A stretch of 64,000 bases of DNA from CALSMU01 sp965230225 (GTDB taxonomy: Bacteria > Bacteroidota > Bacteroidia > Flavobacteriales_D > Parvicellaceae). The stretch lies in NCBI GenBank assembly GCA_965230225.1, contig CBDDKM010000005.1, positions 248,001 to 312,000 on the forward strand, in the 5' to 3' direction. The notes under the pieces are model-generated. The model was not told where the DNA came from. It saw only the letters and a program-made list of their open reading frames with translations, and made no database searches. Each line of letters begins with the position of its first letter. The first letter of the stretch is position 1. Shown here piece by piece: positions 25,357 through 34,458 of the stretch. The translations under genes were made by a program, and so were the position numbers.

Positions 25357-28300
25357 ATGATTGGAATGAAGAGCAATAAGAACAAAACAATCAGTCAGTT
25401 GAAAAGAACCGCCCTACTGGTTTGGCTATGCCTGTTGGGAATCAATTCAATAAAGGCAGTTGAAACGGAATACCGTTCTGTATTGAACGGAAGTTGGATT
25501 GGAGCAGCTAATGTAAACCTTCCATTGGAAGATGGTATGTGGGCAGATATGCAATCCAATAGCAATTGGGATAACGAGTATAAACACGGAACAGTAAGCA
25601 ACATTGTTCGGTTGGAGTATACTGGTCAGGAGCAGGTGGAATATACCGGAGACTGGCAGGTAAAAGTCAGCTTTTACATCGATGCTTTCGACGAGGATGG
25701 TAACGCTTTGAGTGGCTATCCTGGAGGGCCTTATGATTTAACTGTAGGCTTTGAGCCGGATCATAGTATCAATGCCTATCAAAACGAGGAGGTATATACC
25801 TTCGAAGGAGCCCATAAAGTAGTGGTGAGAAACATCAGTACCACTTTTACGGGAACTCAAACATTAACTGTGGTTCCAAACGATGTATTTCTAACTAATG
25901 AAATGATTGTAGAGCGATACTTTGATTTTGACCCAACAGATGTTCCAACTATTGCTCATAGTTATTTAGGAGGATCAAGTTCGATCACCGGATATGGAGA
26001 AGTTCAATTGGAGTGGGATTATATTCATGGTGCCGAGGCCTACGATGTAGAGTGGTATTTCCACAGTGATGAAGCAGACCCAATTACTTCTTTTTCGGAC
26101 ATTAGAGATTTAGACTTTACACGAGTTAGAGTATCCGGTAATAAGTATAACATCAACATGGTTTATGATGAAGGAGATGTTTATTACAGAGTTAGGGCAG
26201 TTGGGAGATATTTTGATAAAACAGATCAGATTTACAACGGAAATTGGAGCAATGATTTTACCAACGATAAATTTGGGGTGGCAGATCATGTCTTAAAGAA
26301 AAATTGGTCCTATCAGGCCAGCTATGCCGAAGAAGGAAAGAAAAGAGAAATGGTAACCTATGCCGATGGAAGTTCCAGAACAAGGCAATCTGTTACCAAA
26401 TCCAATACTGAGGATCAATCATTAGTGGGAGAATCTTTTTATGATTACGAAGGAAGAGGAGTTATTCAAACACTTCCAACACCTACTGCTAATCGATCTA
26501 ACCAATTAAAGTATTTTTCAACTTTCAGTCTTAATGGATCGAATACCAGAATAGAAAAAGAAGATTTTGATGTTGACAACACTAATTGTGCCCCGGTGGA
26601 TCTAACCATGGGAACCAACGAAGGAGCAAGCAATTATTACTCTTCTTCCAACACAGAAAAGGAAGGATTCAATGCCTTTATTCCAGATGCAGAGTTATAC
26701 CCTTATACCAGAGCTACTTTTGGTAGAGATGGCCGTGTGATTTTACAATCTGGTCCAGGATCGGAACACAAAATCGGTTCAGGCAAAGAAACCAAAACCT
26801 TATTTGCCTCTGCTTTTCAGGAGAAATTGGACAGAATGCATGGAAACGAAGTGGGTAAAGCTAATCACTATAGTACCACCATGGTAAGAGATGCTAATGG
26901 CCAGTGGAGTAAGAGTTATATGGACCTAAGTGGTAAAACAATCGCTACTTCCTTAATTGGAGATGGTCCTTCGAGTTTGGATGACCTAGCAAGTAATACC
27001 GGTCAAGCTACCATTGACGTAACTCTGGATGCCTTTAATAATTACAATGAAATTGAAGAGGCATACATCATTCAAAGCAATTTATCGATCGAAGCTTCTG
27101 GTAACCATACGTTTACTTACAAGGTTACTCCGGAAGTATATGATGGTTTGTGTAATAGTGGAACTTACAATTGTAAATACGATTTAATCATTACCCTTTA
27201 CGACGAGTGTAATGAGGAAATGTATGAGAATGGAGCCAGCTCTTCCAATCCAGATATATTGCATGTGGAGAAACAGGTGGTATCATCAACTTCCACAGAG
27301 CAAACCTTTAGTTTTGTGGTTAACTTTCCTGCGGTAGGAACTTACCGATTAGAAAAACGCCTGCAACTAAACGAAACTACGTTTAACGAAGCAGTAGAAG
27401 ATTTCGAAGCTTATTTACATACTGATGGACATCCCTGTTTTGATGACTTACAAGACTGGTTAGATGCGTATACCAACAACATTGACTGGAGCAGTTGTTT
27501 GGATTGTGACGACTTTTGCACCGCTTACCCAAGTTTATGTGCCACTGGAGAGTGTGATGTAACTTTGGAAGGAGGAATTTGTGATGCTTATTTAGAGGGA
27601 CTTAAAGATGATTTAAGCCCAGGTGGACAGTACTTTGATAATTTACCCGATGAGGATTTAGTGGGGTATGATATTGATGAGTGGCTGGACAATACCAATA
27701 ACATTACCACAACTCAAAAGAATGGATTATGGACCTTATGGAGTGCAGATCTTACAGGAGTAACTCTTAACTCTTGGGATAGTGTAAGGTATTATTGGTT
27801 AGAGGACTGGGCAGACGATATTGTAATTTATCATCCGGAGCATTGCCATTACACCTGGTGTACTTATACGGAAACTAGTAATTTGTATGATATTGATCTG
27901 TATAGTACTACTACCATGGCTGCTGCCATTACGAAAGGGTATATGACATCCAGTACAGTGGCAGGAACGGGTATATTAACCAGCGACGATTTGGTGAACT
28001 TTGATAATGCCACCACTTTTAGCTTTTCTATGTACACTGCCATGGCTAATTATGTAAATTGTTATGTGCAACACCCAGCTCCTTGTTCAGGAACCAATAC
28101 CTTGTGGTTACAGGCGCAAGCAGATGCCATTACCATTTACGGAACCCCAACCAATGATCAAAATTGGCAGGTGTATAGAAACAAATACATTGGAGAGAAA
28201 CACCGTGTGTTTGAAATTATTAAGACCAGTGCCAATGAGTTCAATTGTGCATATTTGTGCGATAATGAAAATGTTGCCAACGATATTATGATCGATGGTG

Positions 28301-31300
28301 TAGCAGATGCAACCGGACCAACTGGATGTAATGGTACGCAGGCTGGTTATACCATTAATTTCCAGAATCATCATGGATTATTGGCTCCATATCAAACCAC
28401 AACACCAGCAAATACGTTTATTACAGACATAACCAATTACAATACGGCTGGAGTACACGGTATTTGCTTTGATGCTGATTTGGAGCTACAAACATTTAAT
28501 AATAATAATGATGTTCGTATTGAAATTAATGGAGTAAATATTAGCGGAACGGTTTATATGCCTTCAAGTGGAACCACCAATGCATTGGCAACTCAATTGA
28601 TTTCTGATGCAATTAACAATACCACCAGTTCTCCGGATTATATTTCCACTTACAGCGGGACAGACATACATATTGAGGCTTCCACTCCAGCGCCTTCAGC
28701 ACTTGGTAAAAATGTTGATATTTATATAGTTGGAATCAAAACAAAACTGGGTGAGGCAGATTACTGTGATGATCCGGATGTAAACCCTGTTTGCTTTTGT
28801 GTGGAATTGGATTTAATGTACGACTACTATGATGCAGAGGGATCTACAGATATTTACACGGATATTGCTACGGAGTGGACTGCTGCTTATGGAATTACTG
28901 TAGTAAAAGCAGACGTAGCCAACTGGCATGCCAACTGTGATTCAGATAATCACTATACTGGAAACTACAGTTTAATACCGGAAGAAGTATTAAGTAACTG
29001 TGAACCACAGTCTACCGATTGTGATACTGATCCTGATGTGATTGCACAAGCTTTGTTCTATGCTGAGCAGGAGTACAATAAATTACTCCAGGCTAAGGTA
29101 GAGGAGTTTAAAGCCGGATACAGAGCTCATTGTTTAAACACGAACAATGATGTTGGTAATGTATTCAAAGAAACATTTGACTTGGAAATGCCGGATTACG
29201 AGTATCATTTTACTCTTTTCTACTATGATCAGGCTGGAAACTTAACCAGAACTGTTCCTCCAAAAGGGGTGAGTCTGCTATCTTCTACTCAGGTAGACGA
29301 TGTTCAGAATCATAGAGATGATCCTACTACTTATCTAACTCCAACTTATCCATCTCACAGCATGGAAACGGAGTACAAATACAATACACTTAACCAGTTG
29401 TTCTGGCAAAATACGCCGGATGGAGGTCAGAGTAATTTCTGGTACGATGCAGTGGGGAGAATCATTCTATCTCAGGATGCACAACAAGTTGCAGATGGAC
29501 TAGCCTCGTACATGTATTACGACGGACAAGGGAGAGTAGAAGAAGCCGGAGTATTTACTGTGACCACTCCATGGCCAAATTTAACAGACGAAGTAGCCTT
29601 TAGAAACTGGGTAGAAACAGGAAGTACGCAAAAGGAAATTACCAAAACCTTTTACGATGAGACACCATTGGGGTCTCCTCTTACAACTAATGAAGATGAC
29701 TACCTAAGAAGTAGAGTAAGTGCTGTTCAGTACTGGGAAAACGTGAATGATGATGACTACTTGTTTGCTAGCCATTATAGCTATGACCCTCATGGAAATG
29801 TAGAGAAGCTTTATCAGGAAAATACATTATTGGAGAACATTAGCCACCATTTAAAAACCATTGAGTATGATTATGATTTGATTAGTGGAAATGTAAACGA
29901 AGTAGTGTATCAAAAAGATGCTACAGATATGTATGTTCATCAGTATTCTTATGATGCAGACAATAGATTGGTATCAGCCAGAAGTTCTCACGATGGATAT
30001 ATTTGGGATGAAGATGCCAAGTATTTCTATTACCAACATGGTCCTCTAGCCAGAAAAGAGTTAGGAGAGCAAAAAGTGCAAGGATTGGATTATGCTTATA
30101 ACATCCAGGGATGGTTAAAAGGTGTAAATGGAAACGTGTTGGATGATCAGGTGGACATGGGGAATGATGGTTCATTGATTGATGAGTACGATGCGAATAA
30201 CCCTGATGTACATCGATCTATTGCCAGAGACGCCTTTGGATTTACTTTAGGGTATTTTGAAGACGATTATACCGCAATTTCTACGGGGGGAAATGATTTC
30301 TTTGATCAGATCGAAACACCAAGTGGAGGATTATACAACAATTTAGGAAATGAGTTGTACAACGGAAACATTCGTCATATGGCTACTGCTTTGATGAAAA
30401 CGGATGAGACATTAGAAACCTTAAATGCAAGTTTGTATCGTTATGATCAGCTAAACAGAATTAAGAACGTAGATGTTTATTTAGGTACAACCTATACTGC
30501 AGCTACTAATAATGGAGATTATCATGCAGATTATATCTATGATGCCAATGGAAACTTAAGATTTTTGGATAGAAATGCTTATGGAACACAGCAATCCATG
30601 GATCGATTTGAATACCTTTATTTTTCAGGAACTAATCGATTGATTAGTGTTGATGACTCTGAATCAGGAACGGGAAGTTCAAATTATGGAGATATTCAAA
30701 ATGGTCAATCACCAGCAAATTACGAATATAACAGTAGAGGTGATTTAACTGGAGATATTCAGGAAGACATTGATGATATTAGCTGGTATCAGAATGGTAA
30801 AGTGAAAAAGATTGAGCGTTTAACAGACAATAGTCAGGAAATGCGTTTCTATTACGATGCCATGGGACAACGAGTGGTAAAAGTGGCTCGCCCTATTAAA
30901 AATACGGTTACCACCAACGAAGAAGCCTGGACCTATACTTTCTATGTGAGAGATGCTTCAGGAAATGTAATGGCAACCTATAACCGTACCTGGGAGAAAA
31001 TTGATGGAGGACAATCGGGAGATTATACTGATCAGTTCAACATTGCTGAGTATTCGGTATACGGAAGTAGCCGTGAGGGTTTAAAATTAGAGAATAAAGA
31101 ACTCTACCATCACGATATTAGAATTACAGGTCATACCAATAAACACATTAGTAGTTATACCAGTTTAGCAACACCGGTAAGTGCCACAGATGAGGAAGCA
31201 GGACAGAAGAGACGTTTTGTAAGTGAGAAGGCATTTGAATTGTCTAATCATTTAGGTAATGTGTTGAGTGTTGTATCCGATGGAAAACTGTCTGTTGATG

Positions 31301-32379
31301 ATGGAGTTTACAATGGATCTGGCACACAAACCAGCAGTACACCGGATGGCAGAGTGGATTATTACCTGGCAGATGTACAATCGTACTCAGATTACTACCC
31401 ATTTGGTATGGAAATGCCAAATAGGCATGGTAGCTCAGAAAACTACCGTTATGGGTTCCAGGGACAGGAGCGAGACGATGAAGTGAAAGGAGCTGGGAAT
31501 AGCATTAATTACAAGTTTAGAATGCATGATCCAAGGTTGGGTAGGTTCTTTGCTGTTGATCCGTTGGCTCCTGAGTATCCAGAATTAACTCCATATCAAT
31601 TTGCTGCAAACCAGGTGATTCATGCGAAAGAATTAGAAGGACTGGAGAATTCAATGTATTTATCACCAGGAGGGGCAATGAATTTAGAACTTGAATATTG
31701 GAAAAAAGCCAATAAGCCGATTGTAGAGGAAGTATTAGAACCTTACGATAAAGCATCAAAAGCAGCATATAAAAAAGCATCTAATTACGCTTTTAGACAA
31801 GCTTTTAGTGACCCAATGCCAAGGAAGTTAATTTATCATTATTCTTATGGTAATGGTACAACATATAAATTAAGTGAGAAAGAAATGGAATCTATTCATT
31901 CCTCAAAGATTGGGTTGAGAAAATCTTTTGTAGAAAAGTTTGAGACAGGTTCACATTGGATAGAAAAAGGTTTTGCCGCATTTGCAATGACAAATGGAAC
32001 TTTGGGAGCCTTTACCATTAATGTTAAAGGAACGTTAACAATCATGGAGGATGGTACTTGGGAATTCAGTGGAAAAATGCAATATTTTGATATTTATGAT
32101 TTTGATCCTAAAGATTTATTCTCGGATGAAAGTAGGAGGAGTATTGCTGGTGAAATTCAAACAAGAATTGCCAATTGGTTTCTTCCAGGTGAGGGGTTTA
32201 AAGTAGAGAGTGAATGGATTGATGTTAAACAAGACAATTTTTCAACTATATTTGATTGGTTTAAAGGTAAGTCTTCTGAACTTGTACCTAATAGATTATT
32301 TGATGAAGTTGGGGGAGATGGTGGAGAAGGTTCGGAAGAATCAACTGAAGTAGTAGAAGATGAAGCTGGTGATGGGTAA
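25357..32379 (+). CDS. Rhs/YD-repeat polymorphic toxin, exported
   Basis: 2340 aa from the ATG at 25357. A second ATG at 25366 also fits. A signal peptide (KRTALLVWLCLLGINSIKA) opens the protein. An FN3-like module lies at about 215-295. A Cys-rich middle section (about 690-1270) carries many Asp/Asn residues. YD-repeat hairpins run from about 1285 (YYDQAGNLTRTVPPKG) to 2000. The Rhs core follows at about 2010-2093 (YYPFGMEMPNR, YGFQGQERDDE, MHDPRLGRFFAVDPLAP, YQFAANQVIHAKELEGLE). The remaining 245 residues are the variable toxin tip. The tip contains DGTWEFSGKMQYFDIYDF (DxYD near residue 2245), similar to the active-site neighbourhood of colicin M, though the His-Arg pair is not in place. 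The C-terminus is acidic. Confidence 0.85.
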   Translation: MIGMKSNKNKTISQLKRTALLVWLCLLGINSIKAVETEYRSVLNGSWIGAANVNLPLEDGMWADMQSNSNWDNEYKHGTVSNIVRLEYTGQEQVEYTGDWQVKVSFYIDAFDEDGNALSGYPGGPYDLTVGFEPDHSINAYQNEEVYTFEGAHKVVVRNISTTFTGTQTLTVVPNDVFLTNEMIVERYFDFDPTDVPTIAHSYLGGSSSITGYGEVQLEWDYIHGAEAYDVEWYFHSDEADPITSFSDIRDLDFTRVRVSGNKYNINMVYDEGDVYYRVRAVGRYFDKTDQIYNGNWSNDFTNDKFGVADHVLKKNWSYQASYAEEGKKREMVTYADGSSRTRQSVTKSNTEDQSLVGESFYDYEGRGVIQTLPTPTANRSNQLKYFSTFSLNGSNTRIEKEDFDVDNTNCAPVDLTMGTNEGASNYYSSSNTEKEGFNAFIPDAELYPYTRATFGRDGRVILQSGPGSEHKIGSGKETKTLFASAFQEKLDRMHGNEVGKANHYSTTMVRDANGQWSKSYMDLSGKTIATSLIGDGPSSLDDLASNTGQATIDVTLDAFNNYNEIEEAYIIQSNLSIEASGNHTFTYKVTPEVYDGLCNSGTYNCKYDLIITLYDECNEEMYENGASSSNPDILHVEKQVVSSTSTEQTFSFVVNFPAVGTYRLEKRLQLNETTFNEAVEDFEAYLHTDGHPCFDDLQDWLDAYTNNIDWSSCLDCDDFCTAYPSLCATGECDVTLEGGICDAYLEGLKDDLSPGGQYFDNLPDEDLVGYDIDEWLDNTNNITTTQKNGLWTLWSADLTGVTLNSWDSVRYYWLEDWADDIVIYHPEHCHYTWCTYTETSNLYDIDLYSTTTMAAAITKGYMTSSTVAGTGILTSDDLVNFDNATTFSFSMYTAMANYVNCYVQHPAPCSGTNTLWLQAQADAITIYGTPTNDQNWQVYRNKYIGEKHRVFEIIKTSANEFNCAYLCDNENVANDIMIDGVADATGPTGCNGTQAGYTINFQNHHGLLAPYQTTTPANTFITDITNYNTAGVHGICFDADLELQTFNNNNDVRIEINGVNISGTVYMPSSGTTNALATQLISDAINNTTSSPDYISTYSGTDIHIEASTPAPSALGKNVDIYIVGIKTKLGEADYCDDPDVNPVCFCVELDLMYDYYDAEGSTDIYTDIATEWTAAYGITVVKADVANWHANCDSDNHYTGNYSLIPEEVLSNCEPQSTDCDTDPDVIAQALFYAEQEYNKLLQAKVEEFKAGYRAHCLNTNNDVGNVFKETFDLEMPDYEYHFTLFYYDQAGNLTRTVPPKGVSLLSSTQVDDVQNHRDDPTTYLTPTYPSHSMETEYKYNTLNQLFWQNTPDGGQSNFWYDAVGRIILSQDAQQVADGLASYMYYDGQGRVEEAGVFTVTTPWPNLTDEVAFRNWVETGSTQKEITKTFYDETPLGSPLTTNEDDYLRSRVSAVQYWENVNDDDYLFASHYSYDPHGNVEKLYQENTLLENISHHLKTIEYDYDLISGNVNEVVYQKDATDMYVHQYSYDADNRLVSARSSHDGYIWDEDAKYFYYQHGPLARKELGEQKVQGLDYAYNIQGWLKGVNGNVLDDQVDMGNDGSLIDEYDANNPDVHRSIARDAFGFTLGYFEDDYTAISTGGNDFFDQIETPSGGLYNNLGNELYNGNIRHMATALMKTDETLETLNASLYRYDQLNRIKNVDVYLGTTYTAATNNGDYHADYIYDANGNLRFLDRNAYGTQQSMDRFEYLYFSGTNRLISVDDSESGTGSSNYGDIQNGQSPANYEYNSRGDLTGDIQEDIDDISWYQNGKVKKIERLTDNSQEMRFYYDAMGQRVVKVARPIKNTVTTNEEAWTYTFYVRDASGNVMATYNRTWEKIDGGQSGDYTDQFNIAEYSVYGSSREGLKLENKELYHHDIRITGHTNKHISSYTSLATPVSATDEEAGQKRRFVSEKAFELSNHLGNVLSVVSDGKLSVDDGVYNGSGTQTSSTPDGRVDYYLADVQSYSDYYPFGMEMPNRHGSSENYRYGFQGQERDDEVKGAGNSINYKFRMHDPRLGRFFAVDPLAPEYPELTPYQFAANQVIHAKELEGLENSMYLSPGGAMNLELEYWKKANKPIVEEVLEPYDKASKAAYKKASNYAFRQAFSDPMPRKLIYHYSYGNGTTYKLSEKEMESIHSSKIGLRKSFVEKFETGSHWIEKGFAAFAMTNGTLGAFTINVKGTLTIMEDGTWEFSGKMQYFDIYDFDPKDLFSDESRRSIAGEIQTRIANWFLPGEGFKVESEWIDVKQDNFSTIFDWFKGKSSELVPNRLFDEVGGDGGEGSEESTEVVEDEAGDG

Positions 32380-32845
32380 ATTTATTGTAGTGAGTAATTA
32401 TTGGATTTTCTGTGTTCTAATGACTGTATTGGTTTCTTGTAAAAGAGATTGCCTAGAGGTGGGTGAAATTGAGAGGTATACAGGAATTAATTTAGGAAAG
32501 GAAAATCAAATATTGCAATGTAATAGAGAAGAATATTTTACAGATTATAAAAAAACAGTTGTTGTATCCATTGAAGAGAGTGAAATAGTAGAGATTGAGG
32601 CTCAGATTGTTAATCAAAGGCTGTTTGGTGTGTTTGAATTGGATTCAACCCAAAAAGAATATTTAATATCCAAGAAGCTTACAGGAGTATGGTATAAAAC
32701 AAAACAAGGCTATGTTTTTGATGAACCTAAAATAAAAGGTGATGCTGAATGTAATTCAGTGTTGTTTGGGGATGAAAGATATATGATCGAAAGTATGCTT
32801 GATATGGAAAAAATGGAATTTACTTATGTTTATGTAGCTTTATAA
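32360..32845 (+). CDS. Probable cognate immunity lipoprotein of the Rhs toxin
   Basis: 161 aa. The ATG at 32360 (alternative at 32372) lies inside the end of the Rhs gene, so the frames overlap by 20 bp. The N-terminus carries a lipoprotein signal (NYWIFCVLMTVLVSC). The mature part is beta-rich and of unknown family (YKKTVVVSIEESEIVEIEAQIV, MEFTYVYVAL). A small gene overlapping the 3' end of a polymorphic toxin is classically its immunity gene. A lipid anchor would place it in the periplasm or envelope, which points to a toxin acting there rather than in the cytoplasm. Periplasmic immunity is also what colicin M uses (Cmi). Confidence 0.6.
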   Translation: MKLVMGKFIVVSNYWIFCVLMTVLVSCKRDCLEVGEIERYTGINLGKENQILQCNREEYFTDYKKTVVVSIEESEIVEIEAQIVNQRLFGVFELDSTQKEYLISKKLTGVWYKTKQGYVFDEPKIKGDAECNSVLFGDERYMIESMLDMEKMEFTYVYVAL

Positions 32846-32865
32846 GGGCACTTTTTTTGGTAGTG

Positions 32866-32881
32866 GGTAACGTATCAAAAG
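32866..32881 (+). repeat. GGTAACGTATCAAAAG repeat, copy 1
   Basis: First of six near-identical short repeats between 32.8 and 39.7 kb. This copy follows the immunity gene stop by 20 nt. Confidence 0.65.
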
Positions 32882-32910
32882 CATCCACAACCAAATCAAT
32901 AACAAAACTA

Positions 32911-32937
32911 AAGCCCGTTCTTAGAGCGGGTTTTTTT
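32911..32937 (+). terminator. Rho-independent terminator of the Rhs operon
   Basis: CCCGTTCTTAGAGCGGG forms a seven-pair stem (one G-U pair) with a 3-nt loop, followed by seven T. It lies 66 nt behind the immunity gene. A nearly identical copy, including about 25 nt upstream, stands at 39011-39036. Confidence 0.75.
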
Positions 32938-32951
32938 ATGCTCATAGTTTT

Positions 32952-32971
32952 GGTAACGTATCAAAAGTGTT
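32952..32971 (+). repeat. GGTAACGTATCAAAAG repeat, copy 2
   Basis: Exact GGTAACGTATCAAAAG followed by TGTTG, 15 nt behind the terminator. This terminator-then-repeat order recurs at 39011-39060. Confidence 0.65.
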
Positions 32972-33120
32972 GTTTTTGCAAGGTTGCTTTGTAAGTTATT
33001 GAAAAACAATACTTAAACATTTCAGGAAACACAAAAGTCGATACTTTTAAAGTAGGCCTAAGTATACTTAGGACCTTTTTTAGGTCCTTAAAAGGTCTCT
33101 AACGAAGAAAAATTGTTCCT

Positions 33121-33140
33121 CGTGTATCAAAAGTGTTGGT
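33121..33140 (+). repeat. GTATCAAAAGTGTTGGT repeat, copy 3
   Basis: CGTGTATCAAAAGTGTTGGT; shares GTATCAAAAGTGTTG with copy 2. Confidence 0.6.
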
Positions 33141-33161
33141 GGAAAAATGAAGTATATTTCT

Positions 33162-33222
33162 GCGCGTAGTTTCCCGATAGTTATCGGGACTACGAGCAAC
33201 ATATAAAGAGCATTTACAATGC
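33162..33222. repeat. Nested palindromic repeat (CGTAGTTT type)
   Basis: GCGCGTAGTTT and ACTACGAGC form an outer stem whose centre is CCCGATAGTTATCGGG (33173-33188). It is followed by CAACATATAAAGAGC and a small hairpin GCATT-TAC-AATGC (33210-33222). The outer stem, spacer and final hairpin match 14836-14883, and the outer stem plus spacer match 38181-38220. Confidence 0.65.
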
Positions 33223-33328
33223 GATTTTTTATAATCTTATAAGAGCTACATTTAAGTATTAATTCGGATTGTGAATACCAATATTGATGGTTACATTTAT
33301 ACCAGTGTAAAGACCTAAAACCAGATTT

Positions 33329-34384
33329 ATGAGAATCGTACTATTGGTTGCAATTTTGATTGCCATGTTAAGTGGTTATTCGCAAAAGCCTCAATCTTAT
33401 TACCAAATAACAAAAGCACCATCAGAATACCGAAAACTTAATGAGTATTTATATTTGGCAAAAAGACAGGATGTAAGTGGGTATTCTTTGTTGTTGAGAT
33501 CAGCTAAGTTCAATGCGATTAATGAAAGCCCTTATTCGGTTGTTTCTGGACCAATTGACAAAATACATGTAGATGATAATTTTATTATTTCAAGGAAAAG
33601 TAAAACAGATGGATTCGATTATTTCGTATTTGAAATGAAACAACATAATGCTTCCATTAATTCAGGTCAACCAAAAGTGTGTTTAAGAGTATATTCAACG
33701 TTAAAGGCATTTGATAAGTTTTGCCGAAAACAGAATGTTGAATCGCTAAATTGGCAAGAACCTTCGAAAAGTGGAGAATTATACCATACAAAGGAAGAGT
33801 TTAAACAACCTACTAGCTATATTGCTCAATTACCAATAGCTTCTTCATATGGAGAAGCTGCGAAAAAGATGAAAGAAATTGAAAGAGGATGTTTAAATCA
33901 AAAAATTTCATTTGATTCTGTTCCAGAAAAGTTCAATTATTCTGATTCTCTTATTTTTTTTAATTGCAGTAGTGTGCAATCGTTTGTGTATACAAGTCAT
34001 GTTACAACAAATGGAATAAGTTCTAAAAGTGATATTTATGAAAATATATGCTATCCGGATGGGTTTTATTTCTATCCCAATGATAGTTTAAACAACCCAT
34101 TAGAGCAACTCGGTAAGTTTGTAAATGGAAATGCAGAGTCTTATTACTGGTTTTGTGCTTTTCTTTTTTTAAAAGAACAAGATAAAACCTATCAAAAGAA
34201 AAAGAGAGTGAATACTTTAAGATCGTTTCTTTATCGTTCAATAGCTAATTATAATGAATCTAGAGGGTTTAACCGTGTTTATTATGAAATAATTGAAATG
34301 GATTATTACATGGATAAAAACTACCTTGATGCTAATCAAGAATTCCAAAAGTTTCTTGAAGCTAAGAAAAGTGAATTACACTAA
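33329..34384 (+). CDS. Exported protein of unknown function
   Basis: 351 aa with a signal peptide (MRIVLLVAILIAMLSGYSQ). The mature protein has no recognisable family. It combines strands in the first half (YSVVSGPIDKIHVDDNFIIS, DYFVFEMKQHN) with a helical C-terminus (SYYWFCAFLFLKEQDK, RGFNRVYYEIIEMDYYMDKN). The region is more AT-rich than the core genome genes on either side, as expected for accessory DNA. It stands alone behind the repeat block. A link to the toxin locus is only positional. Confidence 0.5.
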   Translation: MRIVLLVAILIAMLSGYSQKPQSYYQITKAPSEYRKLNEYLYLAKRQDVSGYSLLLRSAKFNAINESPYSVVSGPIDKIHVDDNFIISRKSKTDGFDYFVFEMKQHNASINSGQPKVCLRVYSTLKAFDKFCRKQNVESLNWQEPSKSGELYHTKEEFKQPTSYIAQLPIASSYGEAAKKMKEIERGCLNQKISFDSVPEKFNYSDSLIFFNCSSVQSFVYTSHVTTNGISSKSDIYENICYPDGFYFYPNDSLNNPLEQLGKFVNGNAESYYWFCAFLFLKEQDKTYQKKKRVNTLRSFLYRSIANYNESRGFNRVYYEIIEMDYYMDKNYLDANQEFQKFLEAKKSELH

Positions 34385-34458
34385 TTGTTGAATTCAGAAT
34401 TTCCCCAATTACCTCGTTAAAGACCATATCATATAGTTTTAGACAGTTAGGAATTATA

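Larger units (their letters stand above)
32846..33328. other. Intergenic region of repeats behind the Rhs operon
   Basis: 483 nt without a gene. It contains repeat copies 1-3, the terminator, a short A/T-rich stretch with a small repeat (AGGACCTTTTTTAGGTCCTT, 33070-33089, an inverted repeat with a central T-run) and the composite palindrome at 33162-33222. No promoter that fits the full consensus was found before 33329. Confidence 0.55.

Noticed and set aside
24963..25385. 140-aa minus-strand frame inside the LolA-like gene
   Set aside because: Antisense to a well-supported coding gene in a tight operon. Codon pattern follows the plus strand.
25357..32379. T6SS effector
   Set aside because: The Rhs protein has a Sec signal and no PAAR/VgrG, and no T6SS gene is in the window.
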